From NCBI GenBank assembly GCA_963704035.1, contig CAVPGR010000004.1:1178001-1242000 (forward strand): DNA of 64,000 bases. The letters run 5' to 3'. A program made the translations under genes and the position numbers. The stretch's first letter is position 1. Every line of letters begins with the position of its first letter. The notes under the pieces are model-generated. The model searched no databases and was not told where the DNA came from. It saw only the letters and a program-made list of their open reading frames with translations. Shown here one piece after another: positions 32,539 to 40,850 of the stretch. This DNA is from JAOSJL01 sp963704035. Its GTDB lineage: Bacteria > Actinomycetota > Acidimicrobiia > IMCC26256 > JAOSJL01.

Positions 32539-33162
32539 GTGGACTTCGTGCGACCGGTCGAAGCAATCGTGCCTGGGGCTCAGGGACGCGTCCTGGCAGT
32601 CCTGGCCGAGACGACGGCTGAACTGAACCTACGAACGATCGCTCAGCTTTCCGGGGTGAGCCAGGCGCAGGCGTCCCGTGTGCTGCCGGGACTGGTCGAA
32701 CTCGGCGTCGTCGAGCGGCGGGAGGTGCCCCCTTCCTCGCTGTTCCGTCTCATCCCGGAGCACGTCGCCGCACGCGCCATTCTGGACCTTTCCCGCTCCG
32801 CGGACACGGTTCTCGACGAGATCCGTCGCATGACGCGGTCGCTCCCCCAGCCGCCGGCAAGCGTCATCGTGTTCGGTTCCTTCGCCCGACGTCAGGCACG
32901 GGCCGACAGCGACATCGATCTGGTCGTGGTGCGACCGAGTGGGGTCGACGAAGACGACGAACGATGGGCGAACTCGATCGAGCAGTGGCGCACAGACGTC
33001 CGACGGCTCACGGGCAATCCCATCGAGATCCTCGAGGTGGGCCTTGATGAGGCGACATCACGGCTGGCCGGCGGCAGCCAGCTATGGAGCGAGCTCCTCC
33101 GTGACGGCAGCGTCGTTCATGGCGCCGGGTTCGAAGAGCTGACGAGCATCCGTAGTGCCTAG
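32539..33162 (+). CDS. MNT-type antitoxin: winged helix fused to minimal nucleotidyltransferase
   Basis: A 207-residue fusion. An N-terminal winged helix (LNLRTIAQLSGVSQAQASRV, LVELGVVERREVP) is followed by a minimal nucleotidyltransferase domain with GSFAR (113-117) and SDIDLVV (D125, D127). In MNT/HEPN systems such proteins are antitoxins that inactivate the HEPN RNase, in known cases by AMP-ylating it. GTG 32539 is chosen by the promoter and by alignment with the paralogue at 34766-35389, which has the same length and motif positions. The HEPN-like partner starts eight bases before its stop. Confidence 0.82.
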   Translation: MDFVRPVEAIVPGAQGRVLAVLAETTAELNLRTIAQLSGVSQAQASRVLPGLVELGVVERREVPPSSLFRLIPEHVAARAILDLSRSADTVLDEIRRMTRSLPQPPASVIVFGSFARRQARADSDIDLVVVRPSGVDEDDERWANSIEQWRTDVRRLTGNPIEILEVGLDEATSRLAGGSQLWSELLRDGSVVHGAGFEELTSIRSA

Positions 33163-33454
33163 GAAGGCGCGTACCAAGCGCGTGTCGGCATCCCAGGTCC
33201 GCTCCTACGCGAGCAAGGCGGAGGAGTTCGCCGAAGCCGCTGCCAGCGAGGACCATGACGAGGTTCTGGTTCTCCTCCGGCAAGCAGGTCCCGACGGCGC
33301 CGAGGTAGAGCGCCACCTCCGCCGGCTCTTGTCCCTCAAGACAAAGGCAGAGTACGAGCCTGACGACATCGCCCCCGCGGCTGCCGTCAAGGCCGTCGAG
33401 CGTGCTCGACGTTGCGTCGCCGTTGCCACACGGGTGGCATCCACGGCGAGGTAG
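33155..33454 (+). CDS. HEPN-like toxin partner, apparently with an internal deletion
   Basis: A 99-residue protein from GTG 33155, overlapping the MNT stop. The N-terminus RTKRVSASQVRSYASKAEEF is followed at once by EDHDEVLVLLRQAGPDGAEV, then LKTKAEYEPDDIAP and AVKAVERARRCV, the C-terminal helix of actinobacterial HEPN partners. Relatives I recall are about 130 residues and carry an extra helix (an ATS..A..AINAADA-like stretch) between the first two segments, so about 35 residues may be missing in frame. The partner role is inferred from position and the C-terminal similarity. Confidence 0.6.
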   Translation: MPRKARTKRVSASQVRSYASKAEEFAEAAASEDHDEVLVLLRQAGPDGAEVERHLRRLLSLKTKAEYEPDDIAPAAAVKAVERARRCVAVATRVASTAR

Positions 33455-33545
33455 CCACCCGGCTGTGCAGCAGGTAGGCGGCGTGGCACGGGTAGCTCCC
33501 CCGTCGCCCTCACGAGGTCGACGTGCAGGATTTCGTCCCGCTCGC

Positions 33546-34103
33546 TCAGTCCGGGGCGTGCTCGTCGATCCAGATGTTGTTGCAGCGCTCGCACACGTCG
33601 TCGGGGATCACTCCCCGGCGCATGAGCAGCGCGAAGAACTGACACCCGAGGCAGACCGCAAAGATGGCCTCGAGGCCCGCCGCCACGACGATCATCGCCA
33701 CGAGCACGTAGGCCGCGCCGGTCAGCCCGAAAGCGAAGTGCAGCACGAAGGCCGTCACCGAGAGGGTGGCGCCGATTCCCTGGGCGAAGCGCTTGGGAGG
33801 ACCGGCGACGTACCTGGCGGGCAACGACACGTTCGGCACGATCACCCGCGTGACGAGCTGGCCGAGCGGGCTCAGCGTCGGGCCCGTCGCCACCCGGGCG
33901 ACGAAGCCGTAGGCGAGGGGTATCAGAATCCAGGGCTGTTGGAACACGAGCATCGCGATCGCCATGACCAGCACCCCGGCCGCGACCAGGCGCGCCGAGA
34001 GCTCGTTGACCGGGTTGGGGAAGCTGAACAGTTCGCTCATCCACACCGCCGTCCCGACCTGCGTGGTTTCAGCTTTCGGTGTTTCGACCTTCGGAGATGT
34101 CAT
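33546..34103 (-). CDS. DUF4395 membrane protein
   Basis: A 185-residue DUF4395 protein. FPNPVNELSARLVAAG is the family start, followed by four hydrophobic helices, and the C-terminus FAVCLGCQFFALLMRRGVIP is typical. DDVCERCNNIWIDEHAP adds a second cysteine pair. Paired cysteines suggest a redox or metal role, and DUF4395 often lies next to thioredoxin-like genes, but none is adjacent here. Confidence 0.82.
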   Translation of the reverse strand: MTSPKVETPKAETTQVGTAVWMSELFSFPNPVNELSARLVAAGVLVMAIAMLVFQQPWILIPLAYGFVARVATGPTLSPLGQLVTRVIVPNVSLPARYVAGPPKRFAQGIGATLSVTAFVLHFAFGLTGAAYVLVAMIVVAAGLEAIFAVCLGCQFFALLMRRGVIPDDVCERCNNIWIDEHAPD

Positions 34104-34251
34104 GGGCTGAACGTCCCTTCGAGGTGCCAGATTCCGGTGAAGTCGTCGTCACTGTCGCTGTCGCACGCGGCGAGAACCGACGCGAGCGCGACCAGAAGCG
34201 AGGCGGCGAGTCGGGCGCCTGGATGGTCTGGACGCGTTCGCGGGTCATCAT
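34100..34251 (-). pseudogene. Minimal lipoprotein remnant with WHLEGTF motif
   Basis: The reading frame ending at 34100 gives RLAASLLVALASVLAAC (signal and lipobox), then DSDSDDD and FTGIWHLEGTFSP. The mature part would be about 20 residues. The ending matches the C-terminus of the 250-residue lipoprotein at 6626, as if the whole middle were deleted. No start codon is in frame; the nearest ATG (34251 or 34248) is one frame off, so a frameshift or a non-functional remnant is likely. Confidence 0.45.
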
Positions 34252-34425
34252 CGTCTCGAAGTCCGAGGCCTGCGATCGCGACGAGCGGCCCGGTGCGCAA
34301 CGGGAGACGAGCGGTTGGGGCGGCGGTCACGGGGAGGTTCCTCGAGTCGAAAACGGGCATTCCGGTCGCCGGGAGGACGCCGGGGCGTGGACCACGATCC
34401 GCGCCAAGGAGAAACGGTAAGCCAC

Positions 34426-34452
34426 AAAACCCGACCTGTCTAGTCGGGTTTT
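34426..34452 (-). terminator. Intrinsic terminator after the second MNT/HEPN locus
   Basis: AAAACCCGAC (34426-34435) and GTCGGGTTTT (34443-34452) form a perfect 10-bp stem with a 7-base loop. The flanking A and T runs make it usable in both directions. It lies 20 bases past the HEPN fragment stop at 34472. Confidence 0.8.
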
Positions 34453-34471
34453 GGACCGCAGGCGAGGTGGA

Positions 34472-34765
34472 TCACGACTCCGCTTCGAGGACTCCCTGCT
34501 CCGTGAGCGCTCGGCGAGCCAACCCCACCAGTTTCTCGGCGCGTCGAACCGCGGCGCGGGCGGCCGCCGGACGGATCTCCACGGGCTCGTACTCCGCGCG
34601 CTGCTTGTCCGCGAGGAGCCGCTGAAGGTGGTTCGATGCCTCTCGTCCTACAGCGGTGACCCCTCGAAGCAGCTCGACGGCGCCGGCATGCTCCTTGCCG
34701 GAGGATCGTCGTCCGAGACGAGCGCCACAGATCGCGTCGGCAGCACTGATTCCGGCGTGGTTCGT
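34472..34765 (-). pseudogene. HEPN-like toxin partner lacking its N-terminus
   Basis: Directly after the MNT stop, and in the same frame, the sequence reads HAGISAADAICGARLGRRSS, GKEHAGAVELLRG, LADKQRAEYEPVEIRP and AVRRAEKLVGLARRALTEQG to the stop at 34472. This is the middle and C-terminal part of an actinobacterial HEPN partner. The first 40 or so residues and a start codon are missing, so a deletion seems to have joined the MNT end to the HEPN middle. It complements the copy at 33155, which lacks the middle helix instead. Confidence 0.6.
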
Positions 34766-35389
34766 TCAGCCACCGGCTGGAAGACCCGGAGTGGTAGAGC
34801 GCTCTCGGTCCAGGAGAACGATTCCTTCGGCAGCAATCTCACGCCAAAGCGGGGCGTCCGACGTCGATCGATCGGGTTCGTCTTCTTCATCGATCTCGGC
34901 CACGTTGACGGGCGAGCCCGCGAATCGTGACATCGCTTCGCGCCACTCACCCACACTCTCTGTCCATGCGTCAGTCGTGTCCCATCCCTTCGGCCGAATG
35001 AGCATGACGTCGATGTCGCTCGACCGATCACTCGTCCCGCGCGCCACCGACCCGAAGAGCACGGCACGAACGGGGGTAGGAGTCAACGCCGTGATCGTGG
35101 TACGGAGTTGTCGGACGACGCACGAGCGCAGGTCGGCGAGCTCCCGAACGAGGCCTCCGACGGCATTGCCGGGAACCAGCCGATACACGACCGCAGGTGG
35201 AACGTCGCGTCGCTCGACGACGCCGAGCTCGACGAGTGCCGCGAGCACCCGAGAGGCCTGCGGGAGGCTGACCCCCGAGATTCGGCCCACGTCGGACGTG
35301 CTCAACTCGTGTTCGACGGCCGCCAGTGCGGCAAGGATCTTGCCCCGCGCCCCCGGGACGAGCGCTTCGACCGGCCGGCTGAGGTCCAT
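34766..35389 (-). CDS. MNT-type antitoxin (paralogue of 32539)
   Basis: A 207-residue protein with a winged helix (LSTSDVGRISGVSLPQASRV, LVELGVVERRDVP) and a minimal nucleotidyltransferase domain with GSVAR (113-117) and SDIDVML (D125, D127), residue for residue like the copy at 32539. The last residues (RSTTPGLPAGG) look unlike the paralogue end, consistent with a deletion that removed the true C-terminus and the HEPN start. A 15-bp palindrome lies ten bases upstream of ATG 35389. Confidence 0.8.
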   Translation of the reverse strand: MDLSRPVEALVPGARGKILAALAAVEHELSTSDVGRISGVSLPQASRVLAALVELGVVERRDVPPAVVYRLVPGNAVGGLVRELADLRSCVVRQLRTTITALTPTPVRAVLFGSVARGTSDRSSDIDVMLIRPKGWDTTDAWTESVGEWREAMSRFAGSPVNVAEIDEEDEPDRSTSDAPLWREIAAEGIVLLDRERSTTPGLPAGG

Positions 35390-35398
35390 GGAGACCGG

Positions 35399-35413
35399 GC
35401 TTATGGGATAAGC
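35399..35413 (-). promoter_or_regulatory. Palindromic operator of the MNT gene at 34766
   Basis: GCTTATGGGATAAGC is a perfect inverted repeat (6-bp arms, 3-base centre) between an AT-rich promoter region (TTGAAA on the minus strand at about 35433-35438) and the start codon. Confidence 0.6.
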
Positions 35414-35461
35414 AAACTAATTGCAATAATCCTTTCAAGAACTTGCATATGTGCGCGTCGG

Positions 35462-36337
35462 CTACGTCGTTGGTTCTCCGAGCGGGCTCGTCCCTGCACC
35501 CGGGGACGCTTGGTCGATTTCGACCAGGCGCTCGACGCCGCTGCCGCCCGAGACGCCGAAGACCAGCACGGGGCCGACGTCGCGGGCGTAGAGCTTGTAC
35601 TCGAGGACGTCGGGCTCGAGTGTGATCGTGTCCTTGGTCAGGATCGCGTCGTCGTAGAAGCCCGTCGGCGTCTCGGCCATCTCGTCGACGCTGAGGATCT
35701 CGCCGTTGTCCTCCGCTTCGCCCTCGTAGTACTCCTGGCGGTACGTCATTCCCGGCTTCGGATCCGCCGGCATGATGATCCCGGGCAGCGCGCCGTCGAC
35801 GCCCGCTTCGAACGATCCTGCCGTCGTGGTGATCTCGCCGTTCTCGAACTCGGCGGTGTCCTCGCCCATGTACCAGACGTTGCCGGCGTCGTCCTGCGCG
35901 TACCAGTCGAACGTGTCCTCGATCAGCTCGCCGTCCTCGGTGACCGTGTCGCGCACCACGCGGGCCGTGATCCCGTTGGCGATCTCCTTGGTCTCGTCGG
36001 TGACGATCACCACGACCTCGAGCTCGGTGCCGTCCGCGTCGGTCTCGGTGTAGGTCCACCGCGTGCCGGGCTTCATCGGCCAGTACGGGTTGGTGATGTC
36101 GGCGCTGAACGTGGCCGGGTCGAGGTCGACCGGGTCGTCACCCTGGGGCAGATCGGACGTAGCGGCGGCCCCGCCGGTGGACGTCGACGCGTCGGCGCCG
36201 CCCGACGAACTGGTGCTACCCGATCCGCCGCTGTCGCTGCCGCAGGCGGCCATGGCCAGGGTCCCGACGGCCAGGAGTGCGACGAACGACCTCGACACGA
36301 ACGGAACTCCCCTGGGAGTGCTGATTCTCCGGATCAT
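35462..36337 (-). CDS. Secreted lipoprotein of unknown function
   Basis: A 291-residue lipoprotein from ATG 36337, chosen for the AGGAGG upstream. Signal peptide with lipobox LAMAAC, Ser/Gly linker, then a beta-rich domain: NPYWPMKPGTRWTYTETDAD, VVRDTVTEDGELIEDTFDWY, AQDDAGNVWYMGEDTAEFEN, LPGIIMPADPKPGMTYRQEY and a C-terminal VLEYKLYARDVGPVLVFGV. Proteins with this WTY..DWYAQD..GNVWY pattern are common, uncharacterised actinobacterial lipoproteins. It is intact. Confidence 0.75.
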   Translation of the reverse strand: MIRRISTPRGVPFVSRSFVALLAVGTLAMAACGSDSGGSGSTSSSGGADASTSTGGAAATSDLPQGDDPVDLDPATFSADITNPYWPMKPGTRWTYTETDADGTELEVVVIVTDETKEIANGITARVVRDTVTEDGELIEDTFDWYAQDDAGNVWYMGEDTAEFENGEITTTAGSFEAGVDGALPGIIMPADPKPGMTYRQEYYEGEAEDNGEILSVDEMAETPTGFYDDAILTKDTITLEPDVLEYKLYARDVGPVLVFGVSGGSGVERLVEIDQASPGAGTSPLGEPTT

Positions 36338-36428
36338 CGTCGCCCTCCTACGGTCGGTGCCACGCACCTACATCCAAAAGCTACGGGCACCTCGCTGAAT
36401 CCAGCCTGAATGCCGGCAGCGGTCGCCA

Positions 36429-38063
36429 CTACCCGTCGCCGAGAGCGTGCATCTGGCCGGCGCGGGTGCCGACGTAGATGCGGCCGTTCCAGACGGCCGG
36501 GGTCGATTCGATGCAGCCGCCCACCGGCACCGACCACATCTCGGCCGGCTCGGCGTGGGTGTCGGTCACGTCGTACGCGTGCAGCGAGCCGTTGCAGTCG
36601 CCCTGGAGCCACACACCGTCGACGATCACGGGCGAGCCCATGAGCGGCGGCGGCACCGTGATCTCCCAACGCACTTCCCCGGACGCCCGGTCGATGCCGA
36701 GTGCACGCCCGTTGAACGTCGTGTAGATCACGAGGTCCTCGTAGATTCCCGGCGTGCCCCACACCCCCGACTTCTCGGCCCCCTGGTCGGTGTGCGACCA
36801 CACCAGCGGGTTGTCGGGCTTCGACGGGTCGAGCTTCATCATCTGACCCGTTTCCTTCGAGCGTTCGTTGTGACGTTCCCACTCCGAGCCGACGTAGAGC
36901 ATCCCCTCCTCGTCGGCAACGACCGTGGCGTCGGTGTCGTCGCCCGTCCAGAAGCGAAACACGCGCGTGGGTGGGCCCGAGCCGGTACGCAGTCCGCCGA
37001 TGTCCCAACCCTGCACGAGCCCGCCCGAGTTGGCGAAGTAGAGCGTGTCGCCGATGACGGTGAGCGAGCCTTCGATCGACACCTCGCTGCCGACCGCGCC
37101 GAGCAGCTCGTCGTCCCATCCCGCCTCGTGGAAGACCAGCTCGGGCGCCACCGTGACCGCGCCGTTGTCGTCGTATCCGCGGTTGAGCTTCACGATGTAG
37201 AAGCGGCTGTTCTCCCCACCCTCGAAGAGGTAGTCGCCCAGGATCAGCGGGGAGCTGTCCCAGTCGTCGTTCCACATCGTTTCCCCCACGTAGTCGGCGG
37301 GGAGCTTCCACAACTCGCGCGCCTCGGATCCGTCGAAGGCGAGAATGCGAAAGAAGCTGTCACGCGATCCCGTGTAGAGGAGTGGGTAGCCCTCGGGGTC
37401 GATGCTCACCGACCCCTTGATGATGTCGCCGGTGGGGAACGGCGGGAGGATGTCGTCGCCGGTGTCGCCATCGACGAAGTGGACGTTGCGGTCGTAGGCG
37501 CCGAACGTCACCCAGGTGCGGTCGTCGCGTTCGAACACCGACGGCTGGCCGGTCCAGCCGGTGCCGCACCACTGGGTTTCCTCACCCTTGTCGACCGACA
37601 GCGAACACATCGCCTCGCCCGGATACCGCCACAGCTCCTCGGGCGCCGTGGGGACCGGGCCGGCGCCGTAGAAGGTGCGGGTGGGGTTGCCGCGGAAGGT
37701 GAGGAGCCCCTCGACGGTGGCGCCCGGGAAGGGCTTGCCCACCGAGGCCGGGTCGACCCACCCCTCGAACGGCGGAGGAGCCGTCGTGGACGGCGTGCCG
37801 CTCGACGGCGCTTCGTCAGGTGCGCCGGCGGTGGCCGACGGTTCGGTCGCCACGGAGGCCGCGGTCTTCGCCGGTGCGGGATCATCCCGAAGGAAGAGGA
37901 GACCGACCCCGGCCGCGACGACGATCGCGGCGAGCACGCCCGCCGCGATCAGTCCGACACGTCTGTAGCGACGACGATCGCGGCGCTCGGCGCGGGTCGA
38001 GCCCGGTGTCGGAAGATACGCCTCGGGCTCGGAGCCGGTCGCGTCGGAGTCCGGATCGGTCAC
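36429..38063 (-). CDS. Membrane-anchored PQQ-like beta-propeller protein
   Basis: A 544-residue protein with a cytoplasmic basic N-terminus, one membrane helix (LIAAGVLAAIVVAAGVGLLF, about 38-57), a Pro/Ser/Thr linker and a repeat domain of PQQ-like propeller blades (TWVTFGAYDRNVHFVDGDTG, LVIYTTFNGRALGIDRASGE, RIYVGTRAGQMHALGDG). It contains several cysteines. No PQQ-binding active site is evident, so it is probably a binding or scaffold protein rather than a dehydrogenase. Its ATG overlaps the TGA of the GH13 gene by four bases, which suggests co-translation. Confidence 0.8.
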   Translation of the reverse strand: MTDPDSDATGSEPEAYLPTPGSTRAERRDRRRYRRVGLIAAGVLAAIVVAAGVGLLFLRDDPAPAKTAASVATEPSATAGAPDEAPSSGTPSTTAPPPFEGWVDPASVGKPFPGATVEGLLTFRGNPTRTFYGAGPVPTAPEELWRYPGEAMCSLSVDKGEETQWCGTGWTGQPSVFERDDRTWVTFGAYDRNVHFVDGDTGDDILPPFPTGDIIKGSVSIDPEGYPLLYTGSRDSFFRILAFDGSEARELWKLPADYVGETMWNDDWDSSPLILGDYLFEGGENSRFYIVKLNRGYDDNGAVTVAPELVFHEAGWDDELLGAVGSEVSIEGSLTVIGDTLYFANSGGLVQGWDIGGLRTGSGPPTRVFRFWTGDDTDATVVADEEGMLYVGSEWERHNERSKETGQMMKLDPSKPDNPLVWSHTDQGAEKSGVWGTPGIYEDLVIYTTFNGRALGIDRASGEVRWEITVPPPLMGSPVIVDGVWLQGDCNGSLHAYDVTDTHAEPAEMWSVPVGGCIESTPAVWNGRIYVGTRAGQMHALGDG

Positions 38064-39628
38064 GGCCGGGCGCGGGCGAGAACGACCGCCTCGTGGGGAG
38101 ACAACACAGCGTCGAAGGAGCGCGTGTCGTGGCGTGCCGCGTCGGAGGAGAGCCCGACAGTGTGGTCGCCGAAGCCCTCCACCGCGGCCGGCTCGGGCGT
38201 GAAGTTCACGAGTATCACCCGTTCATCGTCGTCGTGTGCCCGCCGCCAGGCGAGGATCCCCTCGGGAGTATCCAGCAGTTCCAGCGTCCCGAGGCGCAGT
38301 GCCGTCGAGGAGCGTCGCACGCGCAGGAGGTCGCGGTAGAAACGCAGCATCGAATCCGGCTCGTCGTTCTCGGTCTCGACGTTTCGAGTTTCGGCCTCGG
38401 GAGGGAACGGCAGCCACGGATCCGGGGAGGCCCAGCCGTGGCCGGGATCGGGTGTCCACGGAATGGGTGCCCTGCATCCGTCGCGGCGCCCACCCGACGG
38501 ATCCACGATCCGATCGGGCGGTACGTCGGCGTCCTCGAGTCCGAGCTCCTCGCCCGCGTAGAGAAACGGCGTGCCCTGGAGCGTGAGGAGGAGCATTGCC
38601 GCGGCACGCGCGATCGCCTCGTCGCCGCCGTAGCGGGTGCGGTGCCTCGGGTTGTCGTGATTCGACAGAACCCACGTCGGCCAGTTACCGGGCGCTGTGA
38701 TCAGCTCTTGGGCGGTCGTGATGTTCTGCCGCCACATGTCCGCGTCCCAGAAGCTGAACATCGGCGGAAAGTTGAAGGCGAGGTGCAACTCGTCGCCGTC
38801 GCCGTAGTAGGTCGCCACCTGCGCCGTGTCGAGCAGGTACACCTCTCCGACGGCCACCCGGTCACCGTCGTAGGAGTCGAGGAGCAGGCGCATCTCCCGC
38901 AGGTACTCGTGGGTCACGGGTTCGTCGTTGAACGCGGTGGCGGGGATGACGGCCAGATCGTCGGACAGGTCGGGCAGGGCCGGGTTCTTGCCGATGCCGT
39001 GGATGACGTCCATCCGGAACCCGTCGACGCCGCGATCCAGCCAGAACCGCAGCGTGTCGTGCATCGCCTCGCGCACGTCGGGGTTCGCCCAGTTGAGATC
39101 GGGTTGTTCGGGGCTGAACAGGTGCAGGAACCACGCCTCGGTGTGCTCGTCGTACGACCAGGCCGGCTCGCCGAACGGGAAGGCACGGGTCCAGTTGTTC
39201 GGCGGCGTGTCGGGATCGCCGTCGCGCCAGATGTACCAGTCCCGCCTCGGGTCGTCGCGCGATGAACGCGACGCTTGAAACCACGGATGCTGATCGCTCG
39301 TGTGGTTGGGGACCCAGTCGAGAAGCACCTTGAGATTGCGGGTGTGGGCGCGGTCGATCAGTTCGTCGAGATCCTCGAGTGAGCCGAACAGGGGGTCGAC
39401 GTCGCAGTAGTCGCTCACGTCGTAGCCGTGGTCGACCATCGGCGAGCGGAACACGGGCGACAGCCACAACGCGTCCACGCCCAGCCCGACGAGATGGTCG
39501 AGGCCGTCGATGATCCCGCGTAGATCCCCGATCCCGTTGCCCGTGGTGTCACGGAAGCTGAGTGGGTAGATCTGGTACACGACCGCGGATTTCCACCACG
39601 GTTCTTCGCCGGCGTCCACCTCGCTCAT
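38060..39628 (-). CDS. GH13 alpha-glucosidase (oligo-1,6-glucosidase/trehalose-type)
   Basis: A 522-residue GH13 enzyme of the alpha-glucosidase branch. It has DWVPNHTS (104-111, region I), GFRMD (203-207, nucleophile D207), GEVYL (261-265, acid/base E262) and SNHDNPR (322-328, region IV). WWKSAVVYQIYPLSFRDTTG is the typical start. Substrates in this branch are short alpha-glucosides such as maltose, isomaltose, sucrose or trehalose; the exact one is open. There is no signal peptide, so it is cytoplasmic. The stop overlaps the start of the membrane-anchored propeller gene. Confidence 0.92.
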   Translation of the reverse strand: MSEVDAGEEPWWKSAVVYQIYPLSFRDTTGNGIGDLRGIIDGLDHLVGLGVDALWLSPVFRSPMVDHGYDVSDYCDVDPLFGSLEDLDELIDRAHTRNLKVLLDWVPNHTSDQHPWFQASRSSRDDPRRDWYIWRDGDPDTPPNNWTRAFPFGEPAWSYDEHTEAWFLHLFSPEQPDLNWANPDVREAMHDTLRFWLDRGVDGFRMDVIHGIGKNPALPDLSDDLAVIPATAFNDEPVTHEYLREMRLLLDSYDGDRVAVGEVYLLDTAQVATYYGDGDELHLAFNFPPMFSFWDADMWRQNITTAQELITAPGNWPTWVLSNHDNPRHRTRYGGDEAIARAAAMLLLTLQGTPFLYAGEELGLEDADVPPDRIVDPSGGRRDGCRAPIPWTPDPGHGWASPDPWLPFPPEAETRNVETENDEPDSMLRFYRDLLRVRRSSTALRLGTLELLDTPEGILAWRRAHDDDERVILVNFTPEPAAVEGFGDHTVGLSSDAARHDTRSFDAVLSPHEAVVLARARP

Positions 39629-39660
39629 CTCCGTGGATCGCGAGGTCTCGCGGTAGGAGT

Positions 39661-40845
39661 CTCAGACGGTGTCGGCAGCGAAGACGCACCGGATGCCGTC
39701 GCGGTCCATCTCCGCCAGGCACCGGTTGCACGGGACACACAGAGACTCGTCGGACTTCGTCCGCCGCATAGCGGTTGACGAGATCCGGTTCACGCAAGAA
39801 CGCCCGGGCCATCGCCACGAACTCGAAACCTTCCGCCACGGCGGACTCCATCGTCTCGCGCCGCGTGATTCCTCCGAGGAGGATGAGCGGAAGGTCGACC
39901 GCCTCGCGGACCCGACGGGCGTTCGGAAGGAAGAATGCTTCTTCGAACGGGTACTCGCGCATCAGCTTCTTCGCCCCCATGCGAAGACCGAACCTCCGCA
40001 GTGCCGAGGGCATCGTCTCGAGCATCGCCGAACGGGTGGATCGCCGCGCATCAGGTACATCGGCGAACGCGACGTGAAGCCCCCGGTCAGTTCCAGAGCG
40101 TCGACGCTTCCGTCGGTTTCCAGCATCCGCGCCACTTCGAGGCCGTCCTCCATCTGGAGCCCGGCGCGAAAGCCGTCGTCCATGTTGAGCTTGGCGTAGA
40201 CGGCCGCGTCGGCACTCCGCTCCTTCACGCACCGCCCGGAGTGCCTGACGGGGGAATCGTGCCCGATTTTCGATCGAACCGCCCCAGCCGTCCGTGCGAC
40301 GGTTCGTGTAGGGGCTCAGGAACTGTGACAGCAGGTAGCCGTGCCCGGCGTGCACCTCCAGAGCGTCGAAGCCGGCGTCGACGTGCGAGGGTTGCCGCAC
40401 GTGCGTAGTCGGCGGTCAGACGCTCGAAGTCGGCGTCGTTCATCGAACGTGGAAACGTCATGCCGTAGGGGCTGAACATGCGGGTCGGCCCGATCGTGCG
40501 CTCGCCGCTCGCCTTCGGATCGGCGAACCAGCCGGCGTGACCCAGCTGTACGGAGGCCGCGGCCTCCTTCGGCGTGCACCGCGTCGGTCAGGCGACGCAG
40601 CCCGGGCACGGCGTCGGGACGCATCCAGATCTGATCGACGTACGTGCGGCCCTCGGTCGGCCACGGAGCAGTAGGCCACCGTGGTCATGCCCACGCCGCC
40701 GGCCGCGAACGCGACGGTGGAACTCGATGAGACGGTCCGACACGAGGCCGCCCGGCGTCATGGCCTCGAAGGTCGCGGACTTGATCGTGCGGTTCCGCAG
40801 CGTGACCGGTCCGAGCGTTCCGGGCGAGAAGGGGCTGTCCGACAC
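39661..40845 (-). pseudogene. Old yellow enzyme-type NADH:flavin oxidoreductase, heavily frameshifted
   Basis: Pieces of one FMN barrel enzyme run in order through all three frames: SPGTLGPVTLRNRTIKSATF (start GTG 40845), MRPDAVPGLRRLTDAVHAEG, HAGWFADPKASGE-like sequence, FDALEVHAGHGYLLSQFLSP, YTNRRTDGWGGSIENRARF, MDDGFRAGLQMEDG, LPLILLGGITRRETMESAVA, FEFVAMARAFLREPDLVNRY and CVPCNRCLAEMDRDG to the stop at 39661. At least seven or eight frame changes occur in 1.2 kb, against none in the genes on either side. Either the gene is decaying or the sequence is poor here. Confidence 0.7.
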
Positions 40846-40850
40846 GGCGC

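Noticed and set aside
36447..38339. A 630-codon plus-strand frame opposite the propeller protein
   Set aside because: Low-complexity Arg/Val/Glu sequence without motifs; the minus strand has a signal anchor and propeller repeats.
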